DNA of 64,000 bases from Flavobacteriales bacterium (GTDB taxonomy: Bacteria; Bacteroidota; Bacteroidia; Flavobacteriales_F; PHOS-HE28), in assembly GCA_016721005.1 (NCBI GenBank), contig JADKJM010000019.1, positions 186,001 through 250,000 of the forward strand, in the 5' to 3' direction. Positions 10,401 to 17,986 of the stretch are shown here, piece by piece. The notes beneath the pieces were generated by a model that searched no databases, was not told where the DNA came from, and saw only the letters and a program-made list of their open reading frames with translations. A program made the position numbers and the translations under genes. How positions within the stretch are numbered: position 1 is the stretch's first letter; the number at the start of each line of letters is the position of its first letter.

Positions 10401-11033
10401 GAAGGGATCCAGCATCGCACCGCTGACCTCGTTCTCCAAGCCGCTCATGAGGCTTTGCGAGATGAGGTAGCCCACCATGAGCACGATGGCGCTGATGAAC
10501 GAGGCGATGGTGCTGCGCGTGAGCACGGCCACGGCGAAGATCACTGCGGAGGTGAACAGCACGTTCGGCAATGCGAAGAGCAGGAAGCCTTGGATGTGCG
10601 GACCAACGAGGTTGGGTCCTACACGGATCGGATCCAACCAGGGCATCCAGCTACCGACGATGATGCCGAGACTGATGCCCAACATCGGGATCAAGGCCAC
10701 CAAGGTGCTTCCCAGGAATTTGCCGATGAGGTAGTGCGACTTCTTCAATGGTGTGCTGAAGACGATCTGCGCGGTGTTGTACTGGAAGTCGCGGATGGCG
10801 GTGCCGTTCACGAATGCCGTGACCATGAGCAGTCCGATGAAGGACATGATGCCGTAGAAATTGTACACCACTTCCGGGGCGTTCCGATAGACGCTGCCGA
10901 GGCTTCCGCCTATCTGGATATTCTCCGAGACCACCGCCCCGTAGACCATCAGCGCGTTGATGAGCAGGAAGATGTACACCATCGGCTGCCGGAGCCAATA
11001 GCGTAGTTCGAACAGGACAATGCGGCCGATCAT
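7446..11033 (-). CDS. ABC-2 permease fused to M1-family metallopeptidase
   Basis: A 1195-residue inner-membrane protein. Residues 1 to about 560 are ABC-2-type permease with about a dozen hydrophobic segments in two sets (starting MIGRIVLFELRYWLRQPMVY; second set after WKQFRHQVRMDLKSIVTGPV). From about 640 onward the protein is M1 aminopeptidase-like: a beta-rich N-domain, then VVAHEMGHQYWAH (HEXXH zinc site) with a downstream Glu in LLSESMAQYSALMV. The HEXXH-to-Glu gap is 19 residues against the usual 18. The gene overlaps the ATPase gene by 4 nt (ATGA), so the two form an ABC exporter. This fused class is known in Bacteroidota; substrate and peptidase target are unknown. Confidence 0.9.
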   Translation of the reverse strand: MIGRIVLFELRYWLRQPMVYIFLLINALMVYGAVVSENIQIGGSLGSVYRNAPEVVYNFYGIMSFIGLLMVTAFVNGTAIRDFQYNTAQIVFSTPLKKSHYLIGKFLGSTLVALIPMLGISLGIIVGSWMPWLDPIRVGPNLVGPHIQGFLLFALPNVLFTSAVIFAVAVLTRSTIASFISAIVLMVGYLISQSLMSGLENEVSGAMLDPFGLNALDQVTKYWTVIEKNSNLLPTDGSLLWNRLLWIAISIGVFIFGYLRFSFHDRKQKAASLAEENELVPRKTQDLPVVRRRYGRWARWKQFRHQVRMDLKSIVTGPVFIIVMLLGVAQLISSLTFVTSMYENTTYPVTYNVVDMIQGSLFLYVIIIVTFYSGALIWKDREAGLDDIKDALPTRSWQGLLAKFTTMLVLLFIILLLATAAGMVTQLLNGYTNLEPSVYLYYLIIPALLSFGFLCMLAIFLHTLVNNKYLGYFAFVVVVALNIFLWPGVDIESNLVKLNGSPGLRYSDMSHYGPFVPAWVFFRIYWWVFGAILLLLSYIFLVRGRETAFGKRLRFAGSRLRRAWSIATVLVIAWIVLGAWGYYNTKVLNTYRTSDETEELQVRYEKDYKRFEGIPQPHYTDLAFTIDLDPYERTLLYEAEITTRNVDGVPIDSLHLNLPSNVELTVVIPGAKLVKDDKELNYRIYRLEPPLQPGADLKFTVIGSYIAEGFENAVSFVQLVNNGTFFNNMDLIPQIGYNTGGELSDRNDRRKHELPPKEPMQPLSADPAKRMNTYLMPNSDWVHVRTTISTAPDQIAVAPGSLLKEWEAGGKRYFQYELDHASMNFYSFLSARYEVAREKWVPPSGGDAIDVEVYYHKAHAENVPRMLNSMQKALAYYTEHFGPYRHKQVRILEFPRYFNFAQAFPGTMPYSEGIGFITDLSAKEDIDMVFYVVAHEMGHQYWAHQVIGANMQGATLLSESMAQYSALMVMEKEYGRDHMRKFLRLESDKYQRARGGETQREQPIMKVENQGYIHYNKGSVVLYCMREYLGEDTLNSAFRALVDSFAYGAPPYPTALDMYRELERVTPDSLTYLLEDNFKYITLYNNRMLSATAKKAADGQYDVTMTFTCEKNHADSLGRETPVAMNDWIDIGVLAEAKSDKEEGAILAQKRMRLKTGENTVVLRSKELPVKAMIDPMHLFFDRVPDDNGKAVVVE

Positions 11034-11947
11034 GCGTGCGCCGGTGTAGCGTTCACTTCCGATGCGATCGAGCTGAAGAAGACATCCTCCAACGTGGGGT
11101 CGGCGGGTGTGAAGCCTTCATCCGGGCGTTGCGCGCTGAGCACATGGATCACTGGCCTTCCGCCAACGAGCTTGTTGCTGATCAGTTGATGCGACGTAGC
11201 ATAGTTCTCCAATTCCGCCTTCGCGATCGTCTTCTCCCACACGCGTCCCTTGATCGCCGCCAGTGCATCATTCGGTGATCCGGCATAGAGCAATTTGCCT
11301 TTGTCGATGATCGCCATGTTGCTGCACAGTTCCTGCACGTCCTGCACGATGTGCGTACTGAGGATCACCACCACGTTCTCGCCGATCTCGGTCAGGAGGT
11401 TGTAGAAACGGTTGCGTTCACCGGGATCAAGACCGGCGGTCGGCTCATCCACGATGATCAGTTTCGGATCGCCGATCAACGATTGCGCGATCCCGAAGCG
11501 CTGCTTCATTCCACCGCTGAAGCCAGCGATGCGGCGCTTGCGGTATTCCCAGAGATTCACCTTTTGCAGCAGTGCTTCCACCAAGCCCTTGCGTTCGCCG
11601 CTGTTGGTCACTCCTTTCAACATGGCGATGTGATCCAGCATCTGGTAAGCGCTCACGCGCGGGTACACACCGAATTCCTGCGGCAGGTAGCCGAGCACTT
11701 TGCGCACCGCTTCCTTATCCTTCAGCACGTTCAGGCTTGTCCCGGCCTCCGAGCCGGGATCGCCGAGCATCGCCGTGCCTGAATCCGCTTCCTGCAATGT
11801 GGCCAGGATCCTCATCAACGTGCTCTTGCCCGCGCCGTTCGGCCCGAGCAGTCCGAACATGCCGGTGGGAATGGTGAGGCTGACGTTGTCCAGAGCTTTC
11901 ACGCCATTGCCGTAGGTCTTGCTGAGTCCGTTGATGAGAAGTTCCAT
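11030..11947 (-). CDS. ABC transporter ATP-binding subunit
   Basis: The nucleotide-binding subunit for the adjacent permease-peptidase. It shows Walker A GPNGAGKST (about residue 33), signature FSGGMKQRFG, Walker B KLIIVDEPTAGLDPG and the H-loop VVILSTHI, 305 residues in all. The start at 11947 (MELLINGLSKTYG) opens the canonical first strand; longer in-frame starts exist up to 12100 but add Cys/His/Arg-rich non-conserved sequence. It is the first gene of a two-gene operon, and translational coupling to the permease is likely from the ATGA overlap. Confidence 0.93.
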   Translation of the reverse strand: MELLINGLSKTYGNGVKALDNVSLTIPTGMFGLLGPNGAGKSTLMRILATLQEADSGTAMLGDPGSEAGTSLNVLKDKEAVRKVLGYLPQEFGVYPRVSAYQMLDHIAMLKGVTNSGERKGLVEALLQKVNLWEYRKRRIAGFSGGMKQRFGIAQSLIGDPKLIIVDEPTAGLDPGERNRFYNLLTEIGENVVVILSTHIVQDVQELCSNMAIIDKGKLLYAGSPNDALAAIKGRVWEKTIAKAELENYATSHQLISNKLVGGRPVIHVLSAQRPDEGFTPADPTLEDVFFSSIASEVNATPAHA

Positions 11948-12080
11948 GTGGATGTGGATCGGTGGGTGAAGATGCGAAAGGGCTTTTTGTGATCCGCATC
12001 GATCACACGAGCGGTACCCCGACTCCGCGTGCTGCCATGGGCAAGGGCCGTCGTTCTTCTCACGCGCACGACCTTTGGAC

Positions 12081-14117
12081 ATGCGCTTCCGCCTCCTCAT
12101 CCTGTTCTTGACAACCGCTCACCTGCTCGTCGCCCAACAATGGAACTGGGCCGTGGATGCCGGAGGCAGCGGGAACACCGACCTCTGCTTCGGCATCGCC
12201 ACCGACAGCCAGGGCAACGCCTATTGGGTAGGCAGCGTGAGCGGCACTGCGGATTTCGGATGCGGAACACTTTCACCCGGCAACAATGTGGCGGGCTTCA
12301 TAGCGAAGGTGGATCCGAACGGTGCCTGCCAGTGGGTGCGCGGCATCACCACTTCCTTCTACAATGCCTGGGTGTACGGCATCACCATGGATGCGCAGGA
12401 CCGCATCTACATCACCGGTTCGTGCAAGGGCACCACCACCTTCGGGAATGGGATCGTCCTCAGCGGATCGGGCAGCACGGACGATTGGTTCACCGCGCGT
12501 TACGACATCAGCGGGAACTGCATCTGGGCGCAGCGGATCGGGAACAGCAGCAGCACTTCCGAAGGACACGGCATTGCGGTGGACGCGCAGGGCTTCGTGT
12601 ACAACACCGGCTTCGCGGGAGGAAGCGGCTACACCTTCGATCCCATCACGGTGAACACCGGGAGCTTCACGCGGCAAGCCGTGATCGTGAAGTACGACAG
12701 CACGGGCACCGCACTTTGGGCCAAGGCCACCACAGGCACCAGCGGAAGCAAGAGCGCGCGCGGCATCAGCGTCGTCAACGATCGCCTCTTCATCACCGGG
12801 CAAAACTACTACTCCATCTCCTCGTTCGACGGCATACCCATCGCCACCAGTGCTTCATGGGCCGAGGCGTACGTGCTGGCATGCGATCTCGACGGCCATG
12901 GGATCTGGGCAAAGAGCTATGGCGGCGGTGATCACGAGGGCTACGGGGTGAGCGCGGACACCTTGGGCAACTTGTTCGTCGTTGGGCGCATGTGGGGCAA
13001 CTTGCATCTGCCCGACGATACGCTCACCTCCACGAGCAGCAACGACGACATCCTGCTCATGGGTTTCGATCGGGACGGCAACTACCGGTGGGCGAAGAGC
13101 ACCGGCTCCGCACAACGCGATCTCGCTTGGGGCGTTGCGACCGACGGTATGGGCAACGCGTACGTGGCCGCGCAGTTCAACAACACCATCGATTTCTTCG
13201 GCACGCCGTTGACCGCTTTGGGCAGTGAGGATATCCTGATCTCGAAAGTGGAAGCGGATGGTGATGTGGTGTGGGTGCAACGCCCCAGCGGTGTTCAACG
13301 CGATATCCCGTTGTGCATCCACCGCCAGGCCGTTGCGCCGCACAAGCTCTACTTCGGCGGCTACTTCTGGGGCGCCATCACCTACGGCAGCACCACCATC
13401 GACGATGTGCTGAACGGCGATGCGATGCTCGTCTCCGGCATCGACACCACCTTCGATGTGAGCCTGCATGCTTCTTCGGTCTGTCCGGGATCGTGTGATG
13501 GTGAGGCTGTGGCCTTCATCAATGGGAGCGGACCGTTCACGTTCAGCTGGAACGATGGAAGTTCCTCGCCGATGATCGGTGACCTCTGCCCCGGCACATA
13601 CACCGTGCAGGTGACCGATGCGAACGGACAAATGCGGATCGACACGGTGCATGTGGAGGAGATCACCGACCCCGGCTATGCGGTACACGTGCTGAACGAT
13701 TCGCTTTGGGTAAGTGGAGGAACCGCGTGGCAGTGGATCCTGAACAACAACCAGATCGTGAGCGATAGCGCATCAGCGATCGCACCGGTTTCAGGCATGT
13801 ACTACGCACTGGTCACCGATGCCTTCGGTTGCCAATGGAGCAGTGATACGGCGATCGTCGTGCTGAATGTCGGAGTCGAGGAGGCAACGCAAGAAGTGAT
13901 CCGCCTCCAGCCGAACCCGGCGACCGATGAGGTACGGGTGATCACGAACGGTCGCATTATTTCAGCCTCTGCCCATGATGCATCCGGGAGGATCGTTCGC
14001 TTGTCATTGTCGGGGCCTTCGACCGTTTCTGTCCGCGAACTCACGTCGGGGATCTGGGTGTTGGAACTCCGCAAGGAGGACAGCTCGCGCCATTTTCTTC
14101 GGCTGGTGAAGTATTGA
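12081..14117 (+). CDS. Secreted beta-propeller protein with T9SS type A sorting domain
   Basis: 678 residues with an N-terminal signal peptide (MRFRLLILFLTTAHLLVAQQ), then repeated GNAY/GNLF-type SBBP propeller blades (ATDSQGNAYWVGSVSGTADFG, TMDAQDRIYITGSCKGTTTFG and so on), a SprB/Ig-like stretch (about 460-560: VCPGSCDGEAVAFINGSGPF) and a C-terminal tail beginning RLQPNPATDEVRV and ending LRLVKY, typical of T9SS cargo. It should be exported to the cell surface or medium. The ATG at 12081 directly starts the signal peptide. Followed 63 nt later by a similar gene. Confidence 0.85.
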   Translation: MRFRLLILFLTTAHLLVAQQWNWAVDAGGSGNTDLCFGIATDSQGNAYWVGSVSGTADFGCGTLSPGNNVAGFIAKVDPNGACQWVRGITTSFYNAWVYGITMDAQDRIYITGSCKGTTTFGNGIVLSGSGSTDDWFTARYDISGNCIWAQRIGNSSSTSEGHGIAVDAQGFVYNTGFAGGSGYTFDPITVNTGSFTRQAVIVKYDSTGTALWAKATTGTSGSKSARGISVVNDRLFITGQNYYSISSFDGIPIATSASWAEAYVLACDLDGHGIWAKSYGGGDHEGYGVSADTLGNLFVVGRMWGNLHLPDDTLTSTSSNDDILLMGFDRDGNYRWAKSTGSAQRDLAWGVATDGMGNAYVAAQFNNTIDFFGTPLTALGSEDILISKVEADGDVVWVQRPSGVQRDIPLCIHRQAVAPHKLYFGGYFWGAITYGSTTIDDVLNGDAMLVSGIDTTFDVSLHASSVCPGSCDGEAVAFINGSGPFTFSWNDGSSSPMIGDLCPGTYTVQVTDANGQMRIDTVHVEEITDPGYAVHVLNDSLWVSGGTAWQWILNNNQIVSDSASAIAPVSGMYYALVTDAFGCQWSSDTAIVVLNVGVEEATQEVIRLQPNPATDEVRVITNGRIISASAHDASGRIVRLSLSGPSTVSVRELTSGIWVLELRKEDSSRHFLRLVKY

Positions 14118-14180
14118 TCCTGTTCGATCCGGGACAACGGAACACCGGTCCCTGATGTCTTGCAACCAGATCCATTCCGC

Positions 14181-15785
14181 ATGCGCATCATTACGCTCGC
14201 TCTCTTCGCCACGCTCGTCGCACCCCTCGCCGCCCAACAAGTGGATTGGCTCACCAGTGCGCCGATGGCCTACGCCTTGAATCCGGAGATGCCGGACCAG
14301 GTGCTTGCCTCTGCGCCGGGCTATTTGGTGGGCATGCGCCAGACGACGGGCACATTTGTTTATGGACAAACGGTATATGGTCAGGCGATCATGGAACGGC
14401 TCGACGCCACGACTGGTGCATCCGTCTGGTCGTGCGCGCTCTTTGACTCGGTGCATGTCTCAGCTGCGGCCGTTGGCGCTGATGGCAAAGCCTACTTCGC
14501 TGGATCTTTCATGGGGAACCTGGGCTGGTGTGACGGCTCGAACCTCGGGGGAGTTGCGGGTCAGGCTGCATGGTATGAGAACCGGTTCCTTGTTGCTGTC
14601 GACCTCACCACCGGCTTCGTTGATTGGGCGCGCAACATCTCCATGACCCAACCCAATGCAGGCGATATCGCTTCCCTGGCGATCGACCCACAAGGCAACT
14701 TGTGGTACGCCTTCTCGGAATGGGGCATTGGCAAGGTCATCCGCGTGAACGCACTGGGGAATGATGTGGAAACGCGCGTCATCGACGGCCCACGCCTGAT
14801 CGGCACCATCAGTTTCGACCCATGGGGCGGCCTGTACGTGAGCGGTTCGGCGGACAACAATGGATTCGCATTCGGAGGTCAGGCTTACCAAGGTTATGGC
14901 ACCACTGGCTACTCCATGTTCGTGTTGCGTTATCAGCCGGACGGAACGGCGGGCTTCGCCCAGTTCGCGGATGACGTCACGTTCCACAACCCCACGGTGG
15001 TGGCTACCAACGATGGTCATGCGTACATCGGTGGTGCCATGCTTCTCGAAGGAACGCATTGGGGAGGCATCGCTTTCAACGGACCCGATTGGGTGTACGC
15101 CACGTTCATCGCCAAGCTGGATAGCACGGGCACATTCCTCTGGGGCGCGGAAAGCGATCCGGCCGGTGGTCCGATCACTGGTGATATGAACCGCAGCAAG
15201 GGACCGTGCGTCGCGGTGGATGCGAACGACAACCCCTACCTCTTCGGCAACCTACGCGGCATGGTGGATTGGGGCAATGGCGTGGTGAGCAATGGCCTTA
15301 CGCTCGGCGCGCGATCCATGACCATCGTCTCCTTCGCACCGGATGGTACCCCGCAATGGGCGGCGACCAGCAACCCCATCGGCTTCTCCAACAATGCACA
15401 AACGATCACCGCGCTGGCGGAAAGCGATGCCATCCATTTCGCGGGGCACATCTCCGGCGAGTTCATGTTCCCCCCGCACACCACGGGAGCGGTCAGTACG
15501 CAGTCCGCCATGGTGGGGCGCATCGGTGGGCTGGGTACTTCGGTGCGGGAGTCGATCAATGTGGTTGGCATTGCTGCGTGGCCGAATCCGGTGAGCGATG
15601 TGTTGTATGTGGAGGTGAATGATGCACACTTGGTTCGTGCGGACCTGTTCAATGGCGCGGGGCAGCGTGTGCGATCGATGGTGCTACGGCCGGGGCGCAA
15701 TGTGATCGACATGAACGATCGTTCCAGCGGTCCCTATCTACTGCGCTTGGCGGATGGTACCTGCCTGCGCGTTGTTAAGGATTGA
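14181..15785 (+). CDS. Secreted beta-propeller protein with T9SS type A sorting domain
   Basis: 534 residues: signal peptide MRIITLALFATLVAPLAAQQ, a propeller-like body with repeated D-x-G-x-L/A-Y blades (AAVGADGKAYFAGSFMGNL, SFDPWGGLYVSGSADN, VAVDANDNPYLFGNLRGMVD) and a C-terminal sorting domain starting GIAAWPNPVSDVLYVEV and ending PYLLRLADGTCLRVVKD. It appears to be a paralogue of the preceding protein and probably a co-transcribed T9SS cargo. The specific role is unknown. Confidence 0.83.
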   Translation: MRIITLALFATLVAPLAAQQVDWLTSAPMAYALNPEMPDQVLASAPGYLVGMRQTTGTFVYGQTVYGQAIMERLDATTGASVWSCALFDSVHVSAAAVGADGKAYFAGSFMGNLGWCDGSNLGGVAGQAAWYENRFLVAVDLTTGFVDWARNISMTQPNAGDIASLAIDPQGNLWYAFSEWGIGKVIRVNALGNDVETRVIDGPRLIGTISFDPWGGLYVSGSADNNGFAFGGQAYQGYGTTGYSMFVLRYQPDGTAGFAQFADDVTFHNPTVVATNDGHAYIGGAMLLEGTHWGGIAFNGPDWVYATFIAKLDSTGTFLWGAESDPAGGPITGDMNRSKGPCVAVDANDNPYLFGNLRGMVDWGNGVVSNGLTLGARSMTIVSFAPDGTPQWAATSNPIGFSNNAQTITALAESDAIHFAGHISGEFMFPPHTTGAVSTQSAMVGRIGGLGTSVRESINVVGIAAWPNPVSDVLYVEVNDAHLVRADLFNGAGQRVRSMVLRPGRNVIDMNDRSSGPYLLRLADGTCLRVVKD

Positions 15786-15830
15786 TATGCCATCGGAGCC
15801 TCCTATGGGCCGGTATAGCTTCGCTGTAGA

Positions 15831-16292
15831 ATGCGCAACACGTGGAAGGCATTGGCGATGCTGTCCCTGCTAGGGGTGATGGCCGATGCGTGCAAGCACG
15901 GCAAGTGTGAAGGTGGTGGAACCAGTTCCCATGGATCGACCAAGAGCCACAATGTCGGCGAGAATTGCATGAGTTGCCATCATCCGGATGGTGATGGACA
16001 TGGGTGCTGGCAGATCGGCGGCACGGTGTATTACAGTGATCACCACACCACCCTCTCGAATGCCAAGCTGTTGTTGTTCACCCTTCCTCAAGGGCAGGGT
16101 ACGTTTGTGCGTTCCATTGATGTGGATGGGCTCGGGAACGTGTACACATCGGACAATATCCCGTTCGATCAAGCGATCTTCCCTGCAATACTGGTCCCAT
16201 CAGGCGATACCGCGTTCATGGCGGAGCCGATCCACGATGGTGCGTGCAACCGTTGCCATGGTGTTTCCACGGAACGGATCACCGGTCCCTGA
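15831..16292 (+). CDS. Exported protein with two c-type haem motifs
   Basis: 153 residues with a hydrophobic N-terminus ending near GVMADACKHG, which may be a lipobox or a signal-peptidase site. Two CXXCH motifs are visible: CMSCHH around residue 46 and CNRCHG around residue 138, near the C-terminus. Between them is a small beta domain (HGCWQIGGTVYYSDHH, KLLLFTLPQGQGT, LGNVYTSDNI). It is predicted to be a small periplasmic or surface haem protein; a true electron-transfer role is unproven. A TATAGCTTCG stretch 12 nt upstream may be the promoter. It ends with ERITGP, after which a stray T9SS tail follows. Confidence 0.7.
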   Translation: MRNTWKALAMLSLLGVMADACKHGKCEGGGTSSHGSTKSHNVGENCMSCHHPDGDGHGCWQIGGTVYYSDHHTTLSNAKLLLFTLPQGQGTFVRSIDVDGLGNVYTSDNIPFDQAIFPAILVPSGDTAFMAEPIHDGACNRCHGVSTERITGP

Positions 16293-16302
16293 TCGGATTC
16301 AC

Positions 16303-16335
16303 GTCCTCCTATTCGCCAGCAACACCGGCGCCTAG
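16303..16335 (+). repeat. 33-bp copy of the dinB 3' end
   Basis: Bases 16303-16335 match 17991-18023 at 31 of 33 positions (core CAACACCGGCGCCT against TAACACCGGCGCCT) in the same orientation. The 17991 copy encodes the last residues of DinB (GAPVLLANRR, minus strand). The two copies bracket two genes. Confidence 0.7.
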
Positions 16336-16426
16336 CCGGAACGCGATCGGCCTGAATAATCTGCCTAGTGGTCTTTACCTATTGCGTGCTGCCGACGGGA
16401 GTGCGGCGCACGTGGTGAAGGAGTAG
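16334..16426 (+). pseudogene. Detached T9SS C-terminal sorting-domain remnant
   Basis: This frame reads RNAIGLNNLPSGLYLLRAADG then SAAHVVKE and a stop, the typical last third of a T9SS type A sorting domain (compare PYLLRLADGTCLRVVKD at the end of the 14181-15785 protein). No signal peptide, start codon or body precedes it in frame, so it is a leftover of a deleted or recombined cargo gene. Confidence 0.65.
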
Positions 16427-16435
16427 GACAGCGCC

Positions 16436-17197
16436 CTACTTGATCAACTCGAAATTCAAGTACTTCGACTTCCGATCATATTCGTCGAGCAGGGCCTTGC
16501 GCAGTTCGGGGCTGCGCGCCATCAGATCGTACACCTCCAGTTCGCGCGCAGCCAATTGCTCATCGGTGAGGTTGTTCTTCTTTAGTTCGGGCCTGAACGG
16601 CGCAATGTTCTGCATGAGCAGCTCCATTGGATCATCCATTGCCCAAATGGCCATGTAGCAGAAAGCCGCATGGTACGGGTGGGAAAGCGATGAACTCATT
16701 TCCTTGACCTCGTTGATGCCTATGCATATGTGGATGGATTGCACTTCACCGTCGCGGTGCAGGTAGAAGAAATGCGAGGCGATACGAAGTGCGCTATCGA
16801 TATGGAGTGGTTCGACCATTTCGCGCCGAACTGAACGCATGAAGAGCCGCTGGAAAGCCGTATCCGCCTTCAACTCGGCATTGAACCTTGCTCGAATTGC
16901 GCTGGTGTCCGGGATCATCTTCTCCAGCTTTGTCCCTTGGGCGTAGACATCGGCGTAGTTGCAGAAGAGATACTCGTTGGAATTGAACATTGCGGTACAT
17001 CGTTCATTGAGCGCAGGATCCCGGGGAGTGCTGTCGGTCTCCATGGTGAGGTAGCGCTTGCCCAAAACCCTGTCTACATGAAAGGTGAAGAGATCGGTGA
17101 AGGGGTTGGCTTCCTGGGCAAAGCAGTTGTTGGGAATGCCACTTGCGACCATGGCCGCAAGTGATGGGATGATCCAAGAAGATGTGTGTGTCTTCAT
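16436..17197 (-). CDS. Exported hypothetical protein
   Basis: 253 residues with an N-terminal signal peptide (MKTHTSSWIIPSLAAMVASG, cleavage probably after FAQ). The mature part is mostly helical and charged, with a Cys pair (NERCTAMF, YLFCNY) and no recognised catalytic motif or sorting domain. It starts 11 nt after the stop of the four-helix suffix gene and is probably co-transcribed with it. The pair is bracketed by two copies of the dinB 3' end. Function unknown. Confidence 0.65.
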   Translation of the reverse strand: MKTHTSSWIIPSLAAMVASGIPNNCFAQEANPFTDLFTFHVDRVLGKRYLTMETDSTPRDPALNERCTAMFNSNEYLFCNYADVYAQGTKLEKMIPDTSAIRARFNAELKADTAFQRLFMRSVRREMVEPLHIDSALRIASHFFYLHRDGEVQSIHICIGINEVKEMSSSLSHPYHAAFCYMAIWAMDDPMELLMQNIAPFRPELKKNNLTDEQLAARELEVYDLMARSPELRKALLDEYDRKSKYLNFELIK

Positions 17198-17208
17198 GTT
17201 GCTCCGTA

Positions 17209-17868
17209 TCAGTCCCTCCGTTCGGATCGCGCCTTTAGTTCCTTCCGCACCTTGTACAGCCGCTCACTGAAGCCACCTTCTTTTTCAAAGGCTCTTGCCT
17301 GGCTCTCCACCTGCTTATCGATCAAGTGGATCGCGATCTTGCTCAATGTCTGACCCACGTTCGCGCTGATCTCGGCGAATGCCTTGTCCTTTACCGTGCG
17401 TGGTGTACGCGCGGTCCGTGGTCCTTCCGGCGCAGCGATCCGCTCTGTCCTCTCGCGTTCCCAAAGAGCTTTGATCCAACGGGCCACTTCGTCGGGATCC
17501 TTGCAGCGCGCGTTGCTCAGTTCCTTTCGGCGCGGGTCCATGGGCGCCCACAGCGGCAACTTGCGGTGCTCCAGAAAAGACTCGTAATCCTTTCGCAACT
17601 CGTCCAGGCTGGCGCGCGCCACGCTGGTGAGATTCATCTCCAGCTTCTTGGTGGTGGCGCTGATCTTACTGCCCTCGGCGATGTTCCGCACCCCACTACG
17701 AGCGGACTGTTCCATTTGGTCGGAAGTTCGGCTGCCGACAGGAATGTATCGGTCCACAAAACGTACGGTCACATTGTAGAGCAGCTCGGCCACTTGGTAG
17801 CTCACCAGCTTTTCGTAGCCGCCGCTGGGCGGCAACACCAAGGAGTATTTCGGGTCGCGGCGTTGCAT
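17209..17868 (-). CDS. Four-helix bundle suffix-domain protein
   Basis: 219 residues. The N-terminal half has the four-helix-bundle (S23/IVP-like) signature: YEKLVSYQVAELLYNVTVRF, RTSDQMEQSARSGVRNIAEG, then LEMNLTSVARASLDELRKDY. The C-terminal half is a long charged helical region of the kind described as the four-helix bundle suffix domain (KAFAEISANVGQTLSKIAIHL). Members of this family are encoded inside 23S rRNA intervening sequences or as free genes, and their biochemical role is unsettled. A perfect 27-bp inverted repeat lies 27 nt upstream of the start. Followed by a secreted protein in the same direction. Confidence 0.82.
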   Translation of the reverse strand: MQRRDPKYSLVLPPSGGYEKLVSYQVAELLYNVTVRFVDRYIPVGSRTSDQMEQSARSGVRNIAEGSKISATTKKLEMNLTSVARASLDELRKDYESFLEHRKLPLWAPMDPRRKELSNARCKDPDEVARWIKALWERERTERIAAPEGPRTARTPRTVKDKAFAEISANVGQTLSKIAIHLIDKQVESQARAFEKEGGFSERLYKVRKELKARSERRD

Positions 17869-17895
17869 AGGTTCGAAGTTATGGGTGGTTGGTCA

Positions 17896-17970
17896 AATGG
17901 ACTTCAATGGACGCAAATGGACACCCCTCTGCGGATCCTCCAGGTCCATTTGCGTCCATTGAAGTCCATT
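17896..17970. repeat. 27-bp perfect inverted repeat upstream of the four-helix suffix gene
   Basis: The left arm 17896-17922 (AATGGACTTCAATGGACGCA followed by AATGGAC) and right arm 17944-17970 are exact reverse complements, separated by 21 nt. Each arm is itself built from three ATGGAC words. It lies between dinB's stop and the four-helix gene's start. Confidence 0.9.
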
Positions 17971-17986
17971 GTATTTGCTTTCTCTT

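Noticed and set aside
14135..16295. A shared CACCGGTCCCTGAT word at 14146-14160 and 16280-16294 as a possible repeat pair
   Set aside because: Only 14 bases, one copy coding; too short to separate from chance in similar GC-rich sequence.
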